Source of the DNA: an uncultured Nocardioides sp.
GTDB lineage: Bacteria; Actinomycetota; Actinomycetes; Propionibacteriales; Nocardioidaceae
Assembly: GCA_902805885.1 (NCBI GenBank)
Contig: CADCUM010000079.1
Coordinates: forward strand, 23,598 to 87,597
Reading direction: 5' to 3'
DNA: 64,000 nt
Shown: positions 47,750-57,248 of the stretch, one piece after another
Position numbering within the stretch: position 1 is the stretch's first letter
Layout: each line of letters begins with the position of its first letter
Position numbers and translations under genes: made by a program
Notes under the pieces: generated by a model
Databases searched by the model: none
Seen by the model: the letters and a program-made list of their open reading frames with translations, nothing else
What the model was told of the DNA's origin: nothing

Positions 47750-47810
47750 GCGGGGTGCTCCGTGTCGGTGAGAGGTGGTCGGCGGGCAGGCCGAGGACAG
47801 TGATCGACAT
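47691..47810 (-). CDS. 39-codon upstream ORF overlapping the RIO kinase start
   Basis: On the minus strand GAGGAG lies 7 nt before ATG 47810, opening MSITVLGLPADHLSPTRS and ending 59 nt inside the kinase gene in another frame. It could be a real small protein or a regulatory leader ORF whose translation controls kinase initiation at 47749. No homologue is recognised. Confidence 0.35.
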   Translation of the reverse strand: MSITVLGLPADHLSPTRSTPHDPRTTPWTPVRPDGVPGS

Positions 47811-47898
47811 GTCACGTCTCCTCTCGGACGGGCACCACGGGAGCCGGGGCGCAGGACACGGGCGGGTTCGCCCGCCGCCATGGTGGGCCGTCGGTCCC

Positions 47899-47915
47899 GT
47901 CGGCTGCAACCGCTT
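47899..47915 (+). promoter_or_regulatory. 17-bp motif shared with the proS upstream region (copy 1)
   Basis: GTCGGCTGCAACCGCTT begins 55 nt before the leaderless M1 peptidase start. The copy before proS begins 53 nt before that start and differs at three positions. Confidence 0.4.
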
Positions 47916-47953
47916 TTTCCGCGCCGTTCCCGCTCGCGGGATACCGTCGAGGG

Positions 47954-49393
47954 GTGACCACCCTGCGCCGCGCCACGCGGTCCCTCGGCGGAGCGCTGCT
48001 CGCCTGCGCGCTGCTCGCCCCGATGACGCCTGCCACCCAGGCCTCCTCCGCGCCGGCAGCGCCCCCGACGGCCGGCCCCGACGACGGCGCGCCCGGGATC
48101 GGCGACCCCTACTGGCCGCTCGACGGCAACGGCGGCATCGACGTGGCGTCGTACCGCATCCAGAACCGGTACGCCCTCGACACCGCCCGGCTCGCCGGCC
48201 GGACCCGGATCCGGCTGACCGCGACCCAGGACCTCGACAGCTTCTCGCTGGACTTCCTGCTCGGGGTGCGCTCCGTGGTGGTCGACGGGACCCGCGCGCG
48301 CTTCGACAAGAGCGGCCACGAGCTGCGGATCCACCCGAAGGAGGCGCTGGCCGCCGGGTCCCGGCACACCGTCGTCGTCTCGTACGCCGGCCGGCCGCGC
48401 CGCGAGCGCTACGCCGGCGAGCGCAACTGGCTGGCCAGCCGCCACGAGGTCGTCACGATGAACGAGCCCCACATGGCCCCCTGGTGGTTCCCCGCCAACG
48501 ACCACCCCTCCGACAAGGCGCTGATGGACATCTCGGTCACCGTGCCCAAGGGCAGGGAGGTGATCGCCAACGGCAGGCTCCGGTCCCGCACCACCGCTCG
48601 CCGGACGACGACGTGGCGCTGGAGGGCCGACGAGCCGATGGCCACCTACCTCGCGTTCTTCGCCGCCGGCGACTTCACCATCGCGCAGGGCAGGACGCGC
48701 GGGCTCCCGTGGGTCGTGGCGGTCTCGAAGCGGCTGCCCGCGTCGGAGCAGCGGGTCTCGATGCGCCTGATGCGACGCACCCCGGGGATCGTGGCCGACC
48801 TCGAGCGCGACCTGGGGCCCTACCCGTTCTCGGTCACCGGCGGCCTGACCACGAGCCTCAACGCAGGGTTCGCGCTGGAGAACCAGACGCGCCCGATCTA
48901 CCCCTCCGTGGGCGACTACGTCCCCCTCGTCGTGCACGAGCTGGCCCACCAGTGGTTCGGCGACCACGTCGCGGTGGAGCGATGGCGCGACATCTGGCTC
49001 AACGAGGGCTTCGCCACCTTCATGGAGTGGCGCTGGGCGGAGCGGCGCGGCGGTCGCTCCGCGGCGCGGACGCTCCGGGACGCCTACCGGGTCCAGCAGG
49101 CGTCCTTCTGGGACGTGACCATCGGCGACCCCGGTGCGGACCGGATCTTCGACGGGGCGGTCTACGACCGCGGGGCGATGACGCTGCAGGCACTCCGCCA
49201 GCGGGTCGGGGAGGCCGTCTTCTGGCGGATCATCAGGAGCTGGATCCGCGAGCAGGGCGGTGGCAACGCGGGGTCGGCCGACTTCGAGGCACTCGCGACC
49301 CGGCTCAGCGGCCAGGACCTCAGCGGGTTCTTCACCGCCTGGCTGCGCACACCGGACCGTCCCGAGCGCACGGCTGCCAACGGGCTCGCCTGA
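47954..49393 (+). CDS. Secreted M1 family zinc metallopeptidase
   Basis: Exported aminopeptidase-like enzyme of 479 residues. The signal peptide (RRATRSLGGALLACALLAP) ends near QAS. The exopeptidase loop is FALENQTR in place of GAMEN, and the zinc site is VVHELAHQWFGDHV with the third ligand Glu in LNEGFATFMEW. It lacks the large C-terminal helical domain of PepN, as is usual for short actinobacterial secreted M1 enzymes. TACCGT ends 6 nt before GTG 47954 (leaderless). The substrate is unknown. Confidence 0.93.
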   Translation: MTTLRRATRSLGGALLACALLAPMTPATQASSAPAAPPTAGPDDGAPGIGDPYWPLDGNGGIDVASYRIQNRYALDTARLAGRTRIRLTATQDLDSFSLDFLLGVRSVVVDGTRARFDKSGHELRIHPKEALAAGSRHTVVVSYAGRPRRERYAGERNWLASRHEVVTMNEPHMAPWWFPANDHPSDKALMDISVTVPKGREVIANGRLRSRTTARRTTTWRWRADEPMATYLAFFAAGDFTIAQGRTRGLPWVVAVSKRLPASEQRVSMRLMRRTPGIVADLERDLGPYPFSVTGGLTTSLNAGFALENQTRPIYPSVGDYVPLVVHELAHQWFGDHVAVERWRDIWLNEGFATFMEWRWAERRGGRSAARTLRDAYRVQQASFWDVTIGDPGADRIFDGAVYDRGAMTLQALRQRVGEAVFWRIIRSWIREQGGGNAGSADFEALATRLSGQDLSGFFTAWLRTPDRPERTAANGLA

Positions 49394-49425
49394 CGGCCGG
49401 CCCGGACGAAGGGGGACAGGGACGC

Positions 49426-51324
49426 GTGGGCACCTACCGCGAGACGTACGACCGGTCGATCGCCGACCCTGAGGGCTTTTGGCTCGAGCAGGCCGCGCGC
49501 GTCGACTGGATCCGCAAGCCGCAGCGCGCGCTCGACGACGCGAACCCCCCGTTCTACCGGTGGTTCCCCGACGCCACCCTCAACACCTGCTTCAACGCGC
49601 TGGACCGCCACGTCGTGCGGGGCGCCGGCGACCGGGCGGCGCTGGTCTACGACTCACCGGTGACCGGCAGCCGACGGACCTACACCTACGCCGAGCTGCT
49701 GGGGGAGGTCGCCGCGTTCGCGGGCGTCCTCCACACGCTGGGGGTCGCCAAGGGCGACCGCGTCGTGATCTACCTCCCGATGATCCCCGAGGCGGTCATC
49801 GCCATGCTCGCGTGCGCGCGCATCGGCGCGGTGCACTCCGTCGTCTTCGGAGGGTTCGCGCCCCAGGAGCTCGCCGTACGCATCGACGACGCCCGGCCCA
49901 CGGTGCTCGTGACGGCGAGCTGCGGGATCGAGCCCACCCGCACGGTGGAGTACAAGCCGTTCGTCGACCGCGCCCTCGAGCTCGCCGAGCACGCCCCGGC
50001 CGCGGTGGTCGTCAAGCAGCGGCCCCAGCTGGCCGCGTCCATGGTCGACGGCCGGGACATCGACTGGGACGTCGCGATGCGTGCCGGCCGGACCGACCCG
50101 GCGGCGGTGGTGGAGGTGGCGGCGACCGACCCGCTCTACGTCCTCTACACCTCCGGCACGACCGGCAGGCCCAAGGGCATCGTGCGCGACAACGGCGGCC
50201 ACGCCGTGGCGATGGCGTGGTCCCTGCCCCACGTCTACGGCTGCGACGCCGGCGACGTCTGGTGGGCGGCGTCCGACGTCGGCTGGGTCGTCGGCCACTC
50301 CTACATCGTCTACGCCCCGCTCATCTGCGGAGCGACGACCGTGCTCTACGAGGGCAAGCCCGTCGGCACTCCTGACGCCGGCGCGTTCTGGCGGGTGGTC
50401 GCGGACCACCGGGTCAAGGCGCTGTTCACCGCCCCGACCGCGGTCCGCGCCATCAAGAAGGAGGATCCCGAGGGGCTGCTCGTCCGGGAGCACGACCTGT
50501 CCTGCCTCGAGACCCTCTTCCTCGCCGGTGAGCGGCTCGACCCCGACACCTACCACTGGGCGACCGACCGGCTGGGCGTGCCCGTCGTCGACAACTGGTG
50601 GCAGACCGAGACGGGCTGGCCGATCGCGGCCAACCTCCGCGGCCTGGAGGCGATGCCGATCAAGCCCGGCTCGCCCTCGGTGGCGGTCCCGGGGTACGAC
50701 GTCACGGTCCTCGACACGGACGGCACGCCCGTCCCGCCCGGGACCGAGGGCGCGATCTGCCTCCGCCTCCCGCTCCCGCCCGGCACGCTGCCGACGCTGT
50801 GGGGTGACGACGACCGCTACGTCGCGTCGTACCTGTCGACGCACGAGGGCCACTACCTGTCCGGCGACGGCGGGTACGTCGACGAGGACGGCTACCTCTT
50901 CGTGATGGGACGCACCGACGACGTGATCAACGTGGCGGGGCACCGGCTGTCGACCGGCTCGCTGGAAGCCGTGATCGCGCAGCACCCGGCCGTCGCGGAG
51001 TGCGCCGTGATCGGCGTGGCGGACACCCTCAAGGGGCAGCTGCCCCGCGGCCTCGTCGTGCTCAAGGCGGGCGCCGAGGTGGATCCCGACCGGTTGCGCG
51101 AGGAGCTCGTCGGCATGGTGCGCTCCCAGATCGGAGCGGTGGCGTCCTTCCGGGACGTGGAGGTGGTGGGCGGCCTGCCCAAGACCCGCTCCGGCAAGAT
51201 CCTGCGTCGGACCATGCGGGAGATCGCCGACGGGAAGGACGTCGCGGTGCCCTCGACGATCGAGGACCCGCAGGTGCTGGACGACATCCGGATTCTCCTG
51301 CGGCGGGACGGCTCTGCGTCCTAG
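49426..51324 (+). CDS. prpE: Propionyl-CoA synthetase / acyl-CoA synthetase
   Basis: AMP-forming acyl-CoA synthetase of 632 residues. VLYTSGTTGRPKGIVRDNGG is the P-loop, VDNWWQTETGWPI the A5 region, and KTRSGKILRRTMREI carries the acyl-adenylate Lys. The overall pattern (RVDWIRKPQRALDD; YIVYAPLICGATTVLYEGKP) fits PrpE/ACSS3, so propionate is the likely substrate; acetate or another short acid is possible. GTG 49426 follows GGGGGACAGG. The 1196-aa ORF is a merged frame. No prpBCD genes are adjacent. Confidence 0.9.
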   Translation: MGTYRETYDRSIADPEGFWLEQAARVDWIRKPQRALDDANPPFYRWFPDATLNTCFNALDRHVVRGAGDRAALVYDSPVTGSRRTYTYAELLGEVAAFAGVLHTLGVAKGDRVVIYLPMIPEAVIAMLACARIGAVHSVVFGGFAPQELAVRIDDARPTVLVTASCGIEPTRTVEYKPFVDRALELAEHAPAAVVVKQRPQLAASMVDGRDIDWDVAMRAGRTDPAAVVEVAATDPLYVLYTSGTTGRPKGIVRDNGGHAVAMAWSLPHVYGCDAGDVWWAASDVGWVVGHSYIVYAPLICGATTVLYEGKPVGTPDAGAFWRVVADHRVKALFTAPTAVRAIKKEDPEGLLVREHDLSCLETLFLAGERLDPDTYHWATDRLGVPVVDNWWQTETGWPIAANLRGLEAMPIKPGSPSVAVPGYDVTVLDTDGTPVPPGTEGAICLRLPLPPGTLPTLWGDDDRYVASYLSTHEGHYLSGDGGYVDEDGYLFVMGRTDDVINVAGHRLSTGSLEAVIAQHPAVAECAVIGVADTLKGQLPRGLVVLKAGAEVDPDRLREELVGMVRSQIGAVASFRDVEVVGGLPKTRSGKILRRTMREIADGKDVAVPSTIEDPQVLDDIRILLRRDGSAS

Positions 51325-51334
51325 GCTGCCGGAC

Positions 51335-51505
51335 ATGGGGAACGAGCCGTCGACCACCTCGATGACCAGGACGTCGAGCCTGCCCCCGGGCAGGCCGCCG
51401 CTCGCCGTGCGACAGCCACGCCGGGTCGAGGGCGAGTCCGTGGAGCCCGAGCGCGACGTCGCCCACATCGAGACGGTGCTGGCGTCGCTGCGCCCTCGCG
51501 CCTGA
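51335..51505 (+). CDS. Small leaderless ORF of 56 codons, not in the ORF track
   Basis: ATG 51335 lies 7 nt after TAGGCT (51322-51327), the same architecture as about twenty other genes here. The product begins MGNEPSTTSMTRTSSLPPG and ends VAHIETVLASLRPRA, with a Pro/Arg-rich middle and an amphipathic C-terminal helix. No family recognised. It fits exactly between prpE and dxr without overlap. The promoter geometry is the main evidence that it is expressed. Confidence 0.5.
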   Translation: MGNEPSTTSMTRTSSLPPGRPPLAVRQPRRVEGESVEPERDVAHIETVLASLRPRA

Positions 51506-51540
51506 GCCACCGGGCCGCGCCGTCCTGACAGGATGGCCGG

Positions 51541-52671
51541 GTGACTGTGCGCGACGTCGTCGTCCTGGGCTCCACCGGGTCCATCGGCACCCAGGCGATC
51601 GACCTCGTCCGTGCCCACCCCGACCGCTTCCGGGTGGTCGGGCTCACCGCCGGTGGGTCGAACCCCGACCTGTTCGAGCAGCAGGTCGCGGAGCTCCGCC
51701 CGGACTTCTCCGGGCTGGGGGAGGAGGCCTCGGTCGAGGCCGCGTCGCGCCCCTGTGACGTCGTCCTCAACGGCATCACGGGTGCGGTCGGGCTGCGGCC
51801 CACCCTCGCGGCGCTGGACGCGGGGACCACGCTCGCGCTGGCCAACAAGGAGTCGCTGATCATCGGCGGTCCGCTCGTGCGCGAGCGGGCCCGACCCGGT
51901 CAGATCGTGCCGGTGGACTCCGAGCACAGCGCCATCGCCCAGAGCCTGCGGGCCGGCTCCGCCGGGGAGGTACGACGCCTGGTGCTGACCGCGTCGGGCG
52001 GTCCCTTCCGCGGCCGCACCGCCGCGGAGCTCGCCGACGTCACCCCCGAGCAGGCCCTGGCCCACCCCAACTTCGCGATGGGCAGGGTCATCACGACGAA
52101 CTCCGCCACCCTGGTCAACAAGGGGTTGGAGGTCATCGAGGCCCACCTCCTCTTCGACGTCCCGTTCGAGCGGATCGACGTCGTCGTGCACCCCCAGCAG
52201 CTGATCCACTCGATGGTCGAGTTCGTCGACGGCGCGGTCGTCGCCCAGCTCGGGCTGCCGACGATGCTGGTCCCCATCTCCCTCGGGCTCGGCTGGCCGG
52301 ACCGGGTGCCCGACGCGGAGACGCCCATCGACTGGACGCAGGCTGCCGACTGGCGGTTCGAGCCCCTCGACGAGGACGTGTTCCCCGCGGTCGCCCTGGC
52401 CAGGGCGGCCGGGGAGCGAGGCGGGACCGCTCCGGCCGTCTACAACGCGGCCAACGAGGTGGCGGTCGAGGCGTTCCACGACGGCAGGCTCGCCTTCCCC
52501 GGCATCATCTCGACGGTCGCCAGCGTGGTCGCCGCCCACGACGTACCATCGAAGGAGCGGCTCACGGTCGACGACGTCCTGGCCGCGGACGCGTGGGCGC
52601 GGGCGGAGGCTTCGGCCGTCGTCGGCTCCGCACCCGATGCACACCAGCCAGCGAAGGGCCTTCCTGCATGA
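51541..52671 (+). CDS. dxr: 1-deoxy-D-xylulose 5-phosphate reductoisomerase
   Basis: Second enzyme of the MEP isoprenoid pathway, 376 residues. NADPH loop [16 protein letters not shown]; metal/substrate site [21 protein letters not shown]-like [38 protein letters not shown] ends 6 nt before GTG 51541, probably leaderless. It overlaps the site-2 protease ATG by 4 nt, so dxr-rip-ispG form the conserved actinobacterial cluster with a second MEP gene downstream. Confidence 0.97.
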   Translation: MTVRDVVVLGSTGSIGTQAIDLVRAHPDRFRVVGLTAGGSNPDLFEQQVAELRPDFSGLGEEASVEAASRPCDVVLNGITGAVGLRPTLAALDAGTTLALANKESLIIGGPLVRERARPGQIVPVDSEHSAIAQSLRAGSAGEVRRLVLTASGGPFRGRTAAELADVTPEQALAHPNFAMGRVITTNSATLVNKGLEVIEAHLLFDVPFERIDVVVHPQQLIHSMVEFVDGAVVAQLGLPTMLVPISLGLGWPDRVPDAETPIDWTQAADWRFEPLDEDVFPAVALARAAGERGGTAPAVYNAANEVAVEAFHDGRLAFPGIISTVASVVAAHDVPSKERLTVDDVLAADAWARAEASAVVGSAPDAHQPAKGLPA

Positions 52672-54014
52672 CCGCCGTCCTCTACACGCTGGGTGTCGTC
52701 TCCTTCGTGGTGGCGATCCTGGTCTCCATCGGTCTGCACGAGTTCGGCCACCTGATCCCTGCGAAGAAGTTCGGCTGCAAGGTCCCGCAGTGGTTCATCG
52801 GGTTCGGCCCCACCGTGTGGAGCAAGCAGATCGGCGAGACCGAGTACGGCGTCAAGGCGATCCCGCTCGGCGGCTACGTCAAGATCGTCGGGATGCTGCC
52901 CCCGGGCGCGGCCGGGCTGGTCGAGGAGACGACCCTCGACGAGAACGGCGAGCAGGTCCACAAGGTCCGCCGCTCCAACACCGGGATGTTCACGCAGCTG
53001 ATCTCCGACGCACGCGCGGCGGAGTGGGAGTACGTCAAGAAGCACGACGCCGGCCGCCTGTTCTACCGGCTGCCCTGGTGGCAGAAGGTCATCGTGATGG
53101 CCGGCGGGCCGATGGTGAACATCGCGATCGCCTTCGCGATCTTCGCGCCCGTCTTCGCGACGTACGGCAACCCGATGGACCGGGTGGTCGAGCCGGTGGT
53201 GGAGGCCGTCCCGGAGTGCGTCATCCCGATCGCGGAGAACCGCACGGAGTGCCGCGCGAGCGACCCGGTGTCGCCGGCCAGGGCGGCCGGGCTGCAGCCC
53301 GGCGACGAGTTCGTGAGCTTCAACGGCGAGGCCGTCACCGGCTGGACCGGCCTCCAGGAGGACATCCGGGCCAACGAGGAGGGTGAGGCCGTCATCGTCG
53401 TCCGCCGCGACGGCGAGGAGCTCACCGTCACGACCAACACGACGGTCACGCTCCGCCCCACCTCGCTCGAGGACGAGACCATGACGGAGGTCGGCTTCCT
53501 CGGGGTCGTGCCGGTCACCTACCTGGGCACGGGTGGGCCGCTCTACACGCTGGACCAGATGGGCACGATGACCGTGCAGACCCTCGAGGGGCTGGTGCAG
53601 CTGCCGGTCAAGGTGTGGGGCGTCGCCCGGGCGATCGTCGGCCTCGAGGAGCGGGACCCCGAGGGGCCGGTGTCGATCGTCGGTGGTGGCCGCTTCGCCG
53701 GGGAGACCGCGGCCGAGGAGTCCTTCCCCCTGGTCGACAAGCTCGTGACGCTGCTGCTGATCATCGCGAGCTTCAACTTCTTCATCGGGATGTTCAACTT
53801 CGTGCCGCTGCTGCCCCTCGACGGCGGCCACATCGCGGGTGCGCTCTACGAGGGCGCGCGCCGCGGCGTCGCCCGCCTGCTGGGTCGTCCCGACCCGGGT
53901 CACGTCGACGTCGCGAGGCTGCTCCCCGTGGCGTACGTCGTGGGGCTGGCGATGCTGGTGATGGGCGTCGTCCTGATCATCGGCGACATCGTGGTGCCGC
54001 TCCACCTGACGTGA
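52668..54014 (+). CDS. Site-2 intramembrane metalloprotease (Rip1/RseP)
   Basis: Cleaves anti-sigma factors inside the membrane. The 448 residues have the zinc motif HEFGH at residues 24-28 in the first helix, a PDZ domain in the middle ([20 protein letters not shown]), and the third-ligand motif [16 protein letters not shown] near the C-terminus. The ATG overlaps the dxr stop. The same dxr-rip1-ispG order occurs in Mycobacterium tuberculosis, where Rip1 controls several sigma pathways; substrates here are not visible. Confidence 0.95.
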   Translation: MTAVLYTLGVVSFVVAILVSIGLHEFGHLIPAKKFGCKVPQWFIGFGPTVWSKQIGETEYGVKAIPLGGYVKIVGMLPPGAAGLVEETTLDENGEQVHKVRRSNTGMFTQLISDARAAEWEYVKKHDAGRLFYRLPWWQKVIVMAGGPMVNIAIAFAIFAPVFATYGNPMDRVVEPVVEAVPECVIPIAENRTECRASDPVSPARAAGLQPGDEFVSFNGEAVTGWTGLQEDIRANEEGEAVIVVRRDGEELTVTTNTTVTLRPTSLEDETMTEVGFLGVVPVTYLGTGGPLYTLDQMGTMTVQTLEGLVQLPVKVWGVARAIVGLEERDPEGPVSIVGGGRFAGETAAEESFPLVDKLVTLLLIIASFNFFIGMFNFVPLLPLDGGHIAGALYEGARRGVARLLGRPDPGHVDVARLLPVAYVVGLAMLVMGVVLIIGDIVVPLHLT

Positions 54015-54081
54015 CGCACGGCTCGCCTCGCGGCACCGCCGTGGATGTGGGTGGCGGGCAACCGGCTCCTAGACTCGGGGC

Positions 54082-55245
54082 ATGACCTCCGCCGGCTCGT
54101 CCGTCTCGCTGGGCATGCCCGCCCTGCCCCCGCCCGTGCTGGCTCCTCGTCGCCGGACACGGCAGATCCGGGTCGGTTCCGTGGGGGTCGGCAGTGACCA
54201 CCCGATCTCGGTGCAGTCGATTACGACGACGCTGACCTCCGACATCAACGCCACGCTCCAGCAGATCGCCGAGCTCACCGCGGCCGGCTGCGACATCGTC
54301 CGCGTCGCCTGCCCCAGCGCCGACGACGCGGCGGCGCTCCCGGCGATCGCGACCAAGTCGCAGATCCCGGTGATCGCCGACATCCACTTCCAGCCGAAGT
54401 ACGTCTTCGCGGCCATCGACGCCGGCTGTGCGGCCGTCCGGGTCAACCCGGGCAACATCAAGAGGTTCGACGACCAGGTGAAGGAGATCGCGCGGGCCGC
54501 CAAGGACCGCGGCACCTCGATCCGCATCGGCGTCAACGCGGGCTCCCTCGACAAGCGGCTCCTGGAGAAGCACGGCAAGGCCACCCCCGAGGCGCTGGTG
54601 GAGTCCGCCGTGTGGGAGGCGAGCCTGTTCGAGGAGCACGACTTCCACGACTTCAAGATCTCCGTCAAGCACAACGACCCGGTGGTCATGGTCCGGGCGT
54701 ACGAGATGCTGGCGGCGGCGGGGGACTGGCCGCTCCACCTCGGCGTGACCGAGGCGGGGCCGGCGTTCCAGGGCACCATCAAGTCGGCCGTCGCCTTCGG
54801 CCACCTGCTGAGCGAGGGCATCGGCGACACCATCCGGGTCTCCCTCAGCGCGCCGCCGGTCGAGGAGGTCAAGGTCGGCATCCAGATCCTGGAGTCCCTC
54901 AACCTCAAGCCCCGCCGGCTCGAGATCGTGTCGTGCCCCAGCTGCGGCCGTGCCCAGGTCGACGTCTACAAGCTGGCGGAGGAGGTCACCGCCGGGCTGG
55001 AGGGCATGGAGGTCCCGCTCCGCGTCGCGGTGATGGGCTGCGTCGTCAACGGGCCGGGAGAGGCGCGCGAGGCCGACCTGGGCGTCGCCTCCGGCAACGG
55101 CAAGGGACAGATCTTCGTCAAGGGCGAGGTGATCAAGACGGTGCCGGAGTCCCAGATCGTGGAGACCCTGATCGAGGAGGCCATGCGCCTCGCCGAGAGC
55201 ATGGAGCCCCTGGAGGGCAGCGAGCCGGTCGTCAGCATCAGCTGA
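54082..55245 (+). CDS. ispG: 4-hydroxy-3-methylbut-2-enyl diphosphate synthase
   Basis: Iron-sulfur enzyme of the MEP pathway (GcpE), 387 residues. The N-terminal TIM barrel has [15 protein letters not shown] and [14 protein letters not shown]. The [4Fe-4S] ligands lie in [13 protein letters not shown] and [17 protein letters not shown] ends 6 nt before ATG 54082, so it has its own leaderless promoter despite following rip. GNAT and proS follow as in mycobacteria. Confidence 0.97.
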   Translation: MTSAGSSVSLGMPALPPPVLAPRRRTRQIRVGSVGVGSDHPISVQSITTTLTSDINATLQQIAELTAAGCDIVRVACPSADDAAALPAIATKSQIPVIADIHFQPKYVFAAIDAGCAAVRVNPGNIKRFDDQVKEIARAAKDRGTSIRIGVNAGSLDKRLLEKHGKATPEALVESAVWEASLFEEHDFHDFKISVKHNDPVVMVRAYEMLAAAGDWPLHLGVTEAGPAFQGTIKSAVAFGHLLSEGIGDTIRVSLSAPPVEEVKVGIQILESLNLKPRRLEIVSCPSCGRAQVDVYKLAEEVTAGLEGMEVPLRVAVMGCVVNGPGEAREADLGVASGNGKGQIFVKGEVIKTVPESQIVETLIEEAMRLAESMEPLEGSEPVVSIS

Positions 55246-55268
55246 CGCGGCCGGGCTAGGCTCGCGAC

Positions 55269-56120
55269 GTGACCGGGCGCCAGGACGACGTACGCGTCCT
55301 GGGTCCGCCTGACCGGGACGCGTTCGTGGCGCTCGCGCGGCGCAACCCGGTCGTCAACGTCTTCGCCGAGCACCGGGCGTTGATCACCAACCTCGACGAG
55401 CGGTGGCTGGGCGGGCAGGTGTGGGGGCGCTTCCGGGACGGCGAGCTCGTGGCGGGGTGCCACGTGGCCGCCAACCTCGTGCCGGTGGAGTGCACCGAGG
55501 AGGACGTCCGCGCGTTCGCGGCGGTCGCGGTCGACCGACGCTGGAACATCGGGACGATCGTCGGGCCGGTCGACGCGGTGCGGACGATGTGGGGGACGCT
55601 CGAGGGCGCCTGGCCGACCGTCCCGCGTGAGGAGCGGTGGACCCAGCCCCACCTCGAGATCGCGTCCCCTCCGAGGGTGGCCCCGTGTCCCGAGGTGAGG
55701 CCGACGACCCGCGCCGACCTGGACGTGCTCTACCCCGCCTGCGTCGCGATGTACACCGAGGAGGTCGGGGTCTCTCCCGAGACGGAGGGCGGCGGTGCCG
55801 ACATGTACCGCGCGCGCGTCCAGCAGCTCATCTCCCGGGGCTGGTCCTTCGCGAGCTTCGACCACGACGGGGTGGTGTTCAAGGCCGAGGTCGCCTGCGC
55901 CACCGAGCACGCCGCCCAGGTGCAGGGCGTGTGGGTGCGGCCGGACCGCCGCGGGCAGGGGCTGGGGGCGAGCGGGATGGCGGCCGTGGTGTCCCACGTG
56001 CTGGCCGACGTCGCGCCGGTCGTCTCGCTCTACGTCAACGACTGGAACGCGCCCGCCCGCGCGGCGTACGAGCGGGTCGGGTTCACCCGCACCGCCACCT
56101 TCGCCACCCTCATGTTCTGA
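55269..56120 (+). CDS. DUF4081-containing GNAT family acetyltransferase
   Basis: 283-residue protein. The N-terminal half is DUF4081-like (RNPVVNVFAEHRALITNLD; NIGTIVGPVDAVRTMWG). The C-terminal half is GNAT with VQGVWVRPDRRGQGLGASGM and SLYVNDWNAPARAAYERVGF. The homologue in M. tuberculosis (Rv2867c) also follows gcpE/ispG. TAGGCT ends 6 nt before GTG 55269. Acceptor unknown. Convergent with the secreted propeller-like gene, 19 nt apart. Confidence 0.88.
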   Translation: MTGRQDDVRVLGPPDRDAFVALARRNPVVNVFAEHRALITNLDERWLGGQVWGRFRDGELVAGCHVAANLVPVECTEEDVRAFAAVAVDRRWNIGTIVGPVDAVRTMWGTLEGAWPTVPREERWTQPHLEIASPPRVAPCPEVRPTTRADLDVLYPACVAMYTEEVGVSPETEGGGADMYRARVQQLISRGWSFASFDHDGVVFKAEVACATEHAAQVQGVWVRPDRRGQGLGASGMAAVVSHVLADVAPVVSLYVNDWNAPARAAYERVGFTRTATFATLMF

Positions 56121-56139
56121 GCGGCCCGCGCCGTACGGC

Positions 56140-57141
56140 TCAGCCGGGCAGCGGCTCCGTCCGCACCGGGTCGGTCGCGTTCTCGCAGGCGGCGAGGGTG
56201 CACCGCACGACGGCGCTCTTCCTCCGGCCGTAGGTGTCGAGCAGCAGGGTGGACGGCGACTCCCACGAGAACGCGCCGAACCAGCCGGTGCTCTCGTACG
56301 TCGCCAGGCGCGTGCCGTCGACCTCGCGGTGCGTCACCCGGCCGGGGCCGATGCCGTCGCTGAGGATGTCCACCGTGGCGATCCGGGTGCCGTCGGGCGA
56401 GAAGGCGTCGACGCGGTCGGTGCAGGACCTCCAGATCACCCGGTTCGGCCGGGACAGCCGGGTGAGCAGCGTGCAGCCGTCCTGGTAGGGGTCGTCGGTG
56501 TAGGTCGTCAGCAGGTCGTGGGTGATGTTCGCCAGCCCGGCCGTCCGCAGGGTCACCGTCCTGAGACGACCGCTCCCGGTCGACCACCAGAACACGCCGC
56601 GCCGCTCCGTGGAGAGCAGCACCCTGCCACCCTTGGCGCTCAGCACGGCCGGGTAGCCGGCGAAGGCCCTCGACGCCAGCTGCTCGCCGGTCGTCGCCGA
56701 GAGGACGCCGATCGTGCTGGCGCGACGGCTCTCGTACGACGTGGTGACGAGCCGCGAGCCGTCCTCGCTGAGCTGGACGTCGATGTCGGTGGACTCCGCC
56801 ACCAGCGTGGTGAGGCTGCCGTCGGCGCCCACCCGCAGGACCCGGCCGCGGCGCCCGTCCTGCCGGGACGTGCTCACGACGTGGGCGTCGCCGGACGCGC
56901 CCAGCAGGCGGGCGCGGGCTCCGGGGAGGTCGGTCCGGCGCTCGCCGACGACCAGGTCGTCGCCCTCCACGTGGGGGACGGCGATGTCCGGTCCGCGGGT
57001 CAGCGCGGCGGGCTCCAGGTCGACCCTCGGGGCTGCCGCCGACCAGGCTCCGGCCGGTGTGGCGAGCAGCCCGCCCCCGAGCAGCGTGGTGGCGAGCGCG
57101 GCGGTGGCCAGGACGGTCGTGGTGCGGCGTGCGGCGTGCAT
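56140..57141 (-). CDS. Secreted beta-propeller-like protein
   Basis: 333-residue exported protein. The signal peptide ([19 protein letters not shown]) ends near GAW. Repeated strands such as [30 protein letters not shown] and [17 protein letters not shown] give a TolB/WD40-like propeller pattern; a Cys pair (VRCTLAACE) near the end may form a disulfide. No catalytic residues are recognised. ATG 57141 has AGGGGG on the minus strand. It is divergent from proS and shares a regulatory gap containing the 17-bp motif. Confidence 0.75.
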   Translation of the reverse strand: MHAARRTTTVLATAALATTLLGGGLLATPAGAWSAAAPRVDLEPAALTRGPDIAVPHVEGDDLVVGERRTDLPGARARLLGASGDAHVVSTSRQDGRRGRVLRVGADGSLTTLVAESTDIDVQLSEDGSRLVTTSYESRRASTIGVLSATTGEQLASRAFAGYPAVLSAKGGRVLLSTERRGVFWWSTGSGRLRTVTLRTAGLANITHDLLTTYTDDPYQDGCTLLTRLSRPNRVIWRSCTDRVDAFSPDGTRIATVDILSDGIGPGRVTHREVDGTRLATYESTGWFGAFSWESPSTLLLDTYGRRKSAVVRCTLAACENATDPVRTEPLPG

Positions 57142-57195
57142 GTGTGGTCCCCCTGTTGGTGTGCGGCGTCCCCAGGGAGACGCCGCGTGCTGCCG

Positions 57196-57212
57196 GTCGG
57201 TTGCAATCGGTT
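57196..57212 (+). promoter_or_regulatory. 17-bp motif shared with the M1 peptidase upstream region (copy 2)
   Basis: GTCGGTTGCAATCGGTT begins 53 nt before the leaderless proS start and lies in the gap shared with a divergent secreted-protein gene. Confidence 0.4.
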
Positions 57213-57248
57213 CGCGGCCCCATCCTGCCCACACCTATTGTTGCGCGC

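Noticed and set aside
46847-48967. 706-residue reading of the RIO kinase frame
   Set aside because: Only the last 300 codons match the RIO family; the upstream part is antisense to the M1 peptidase.
47734-51324. 1196-residue reading of the prpE frame
   Set aside because: The first ~564 codons are an out-of-frame shadow of the M1 gene; prpE starts at GTG 49426 with a ribosome-binding site.
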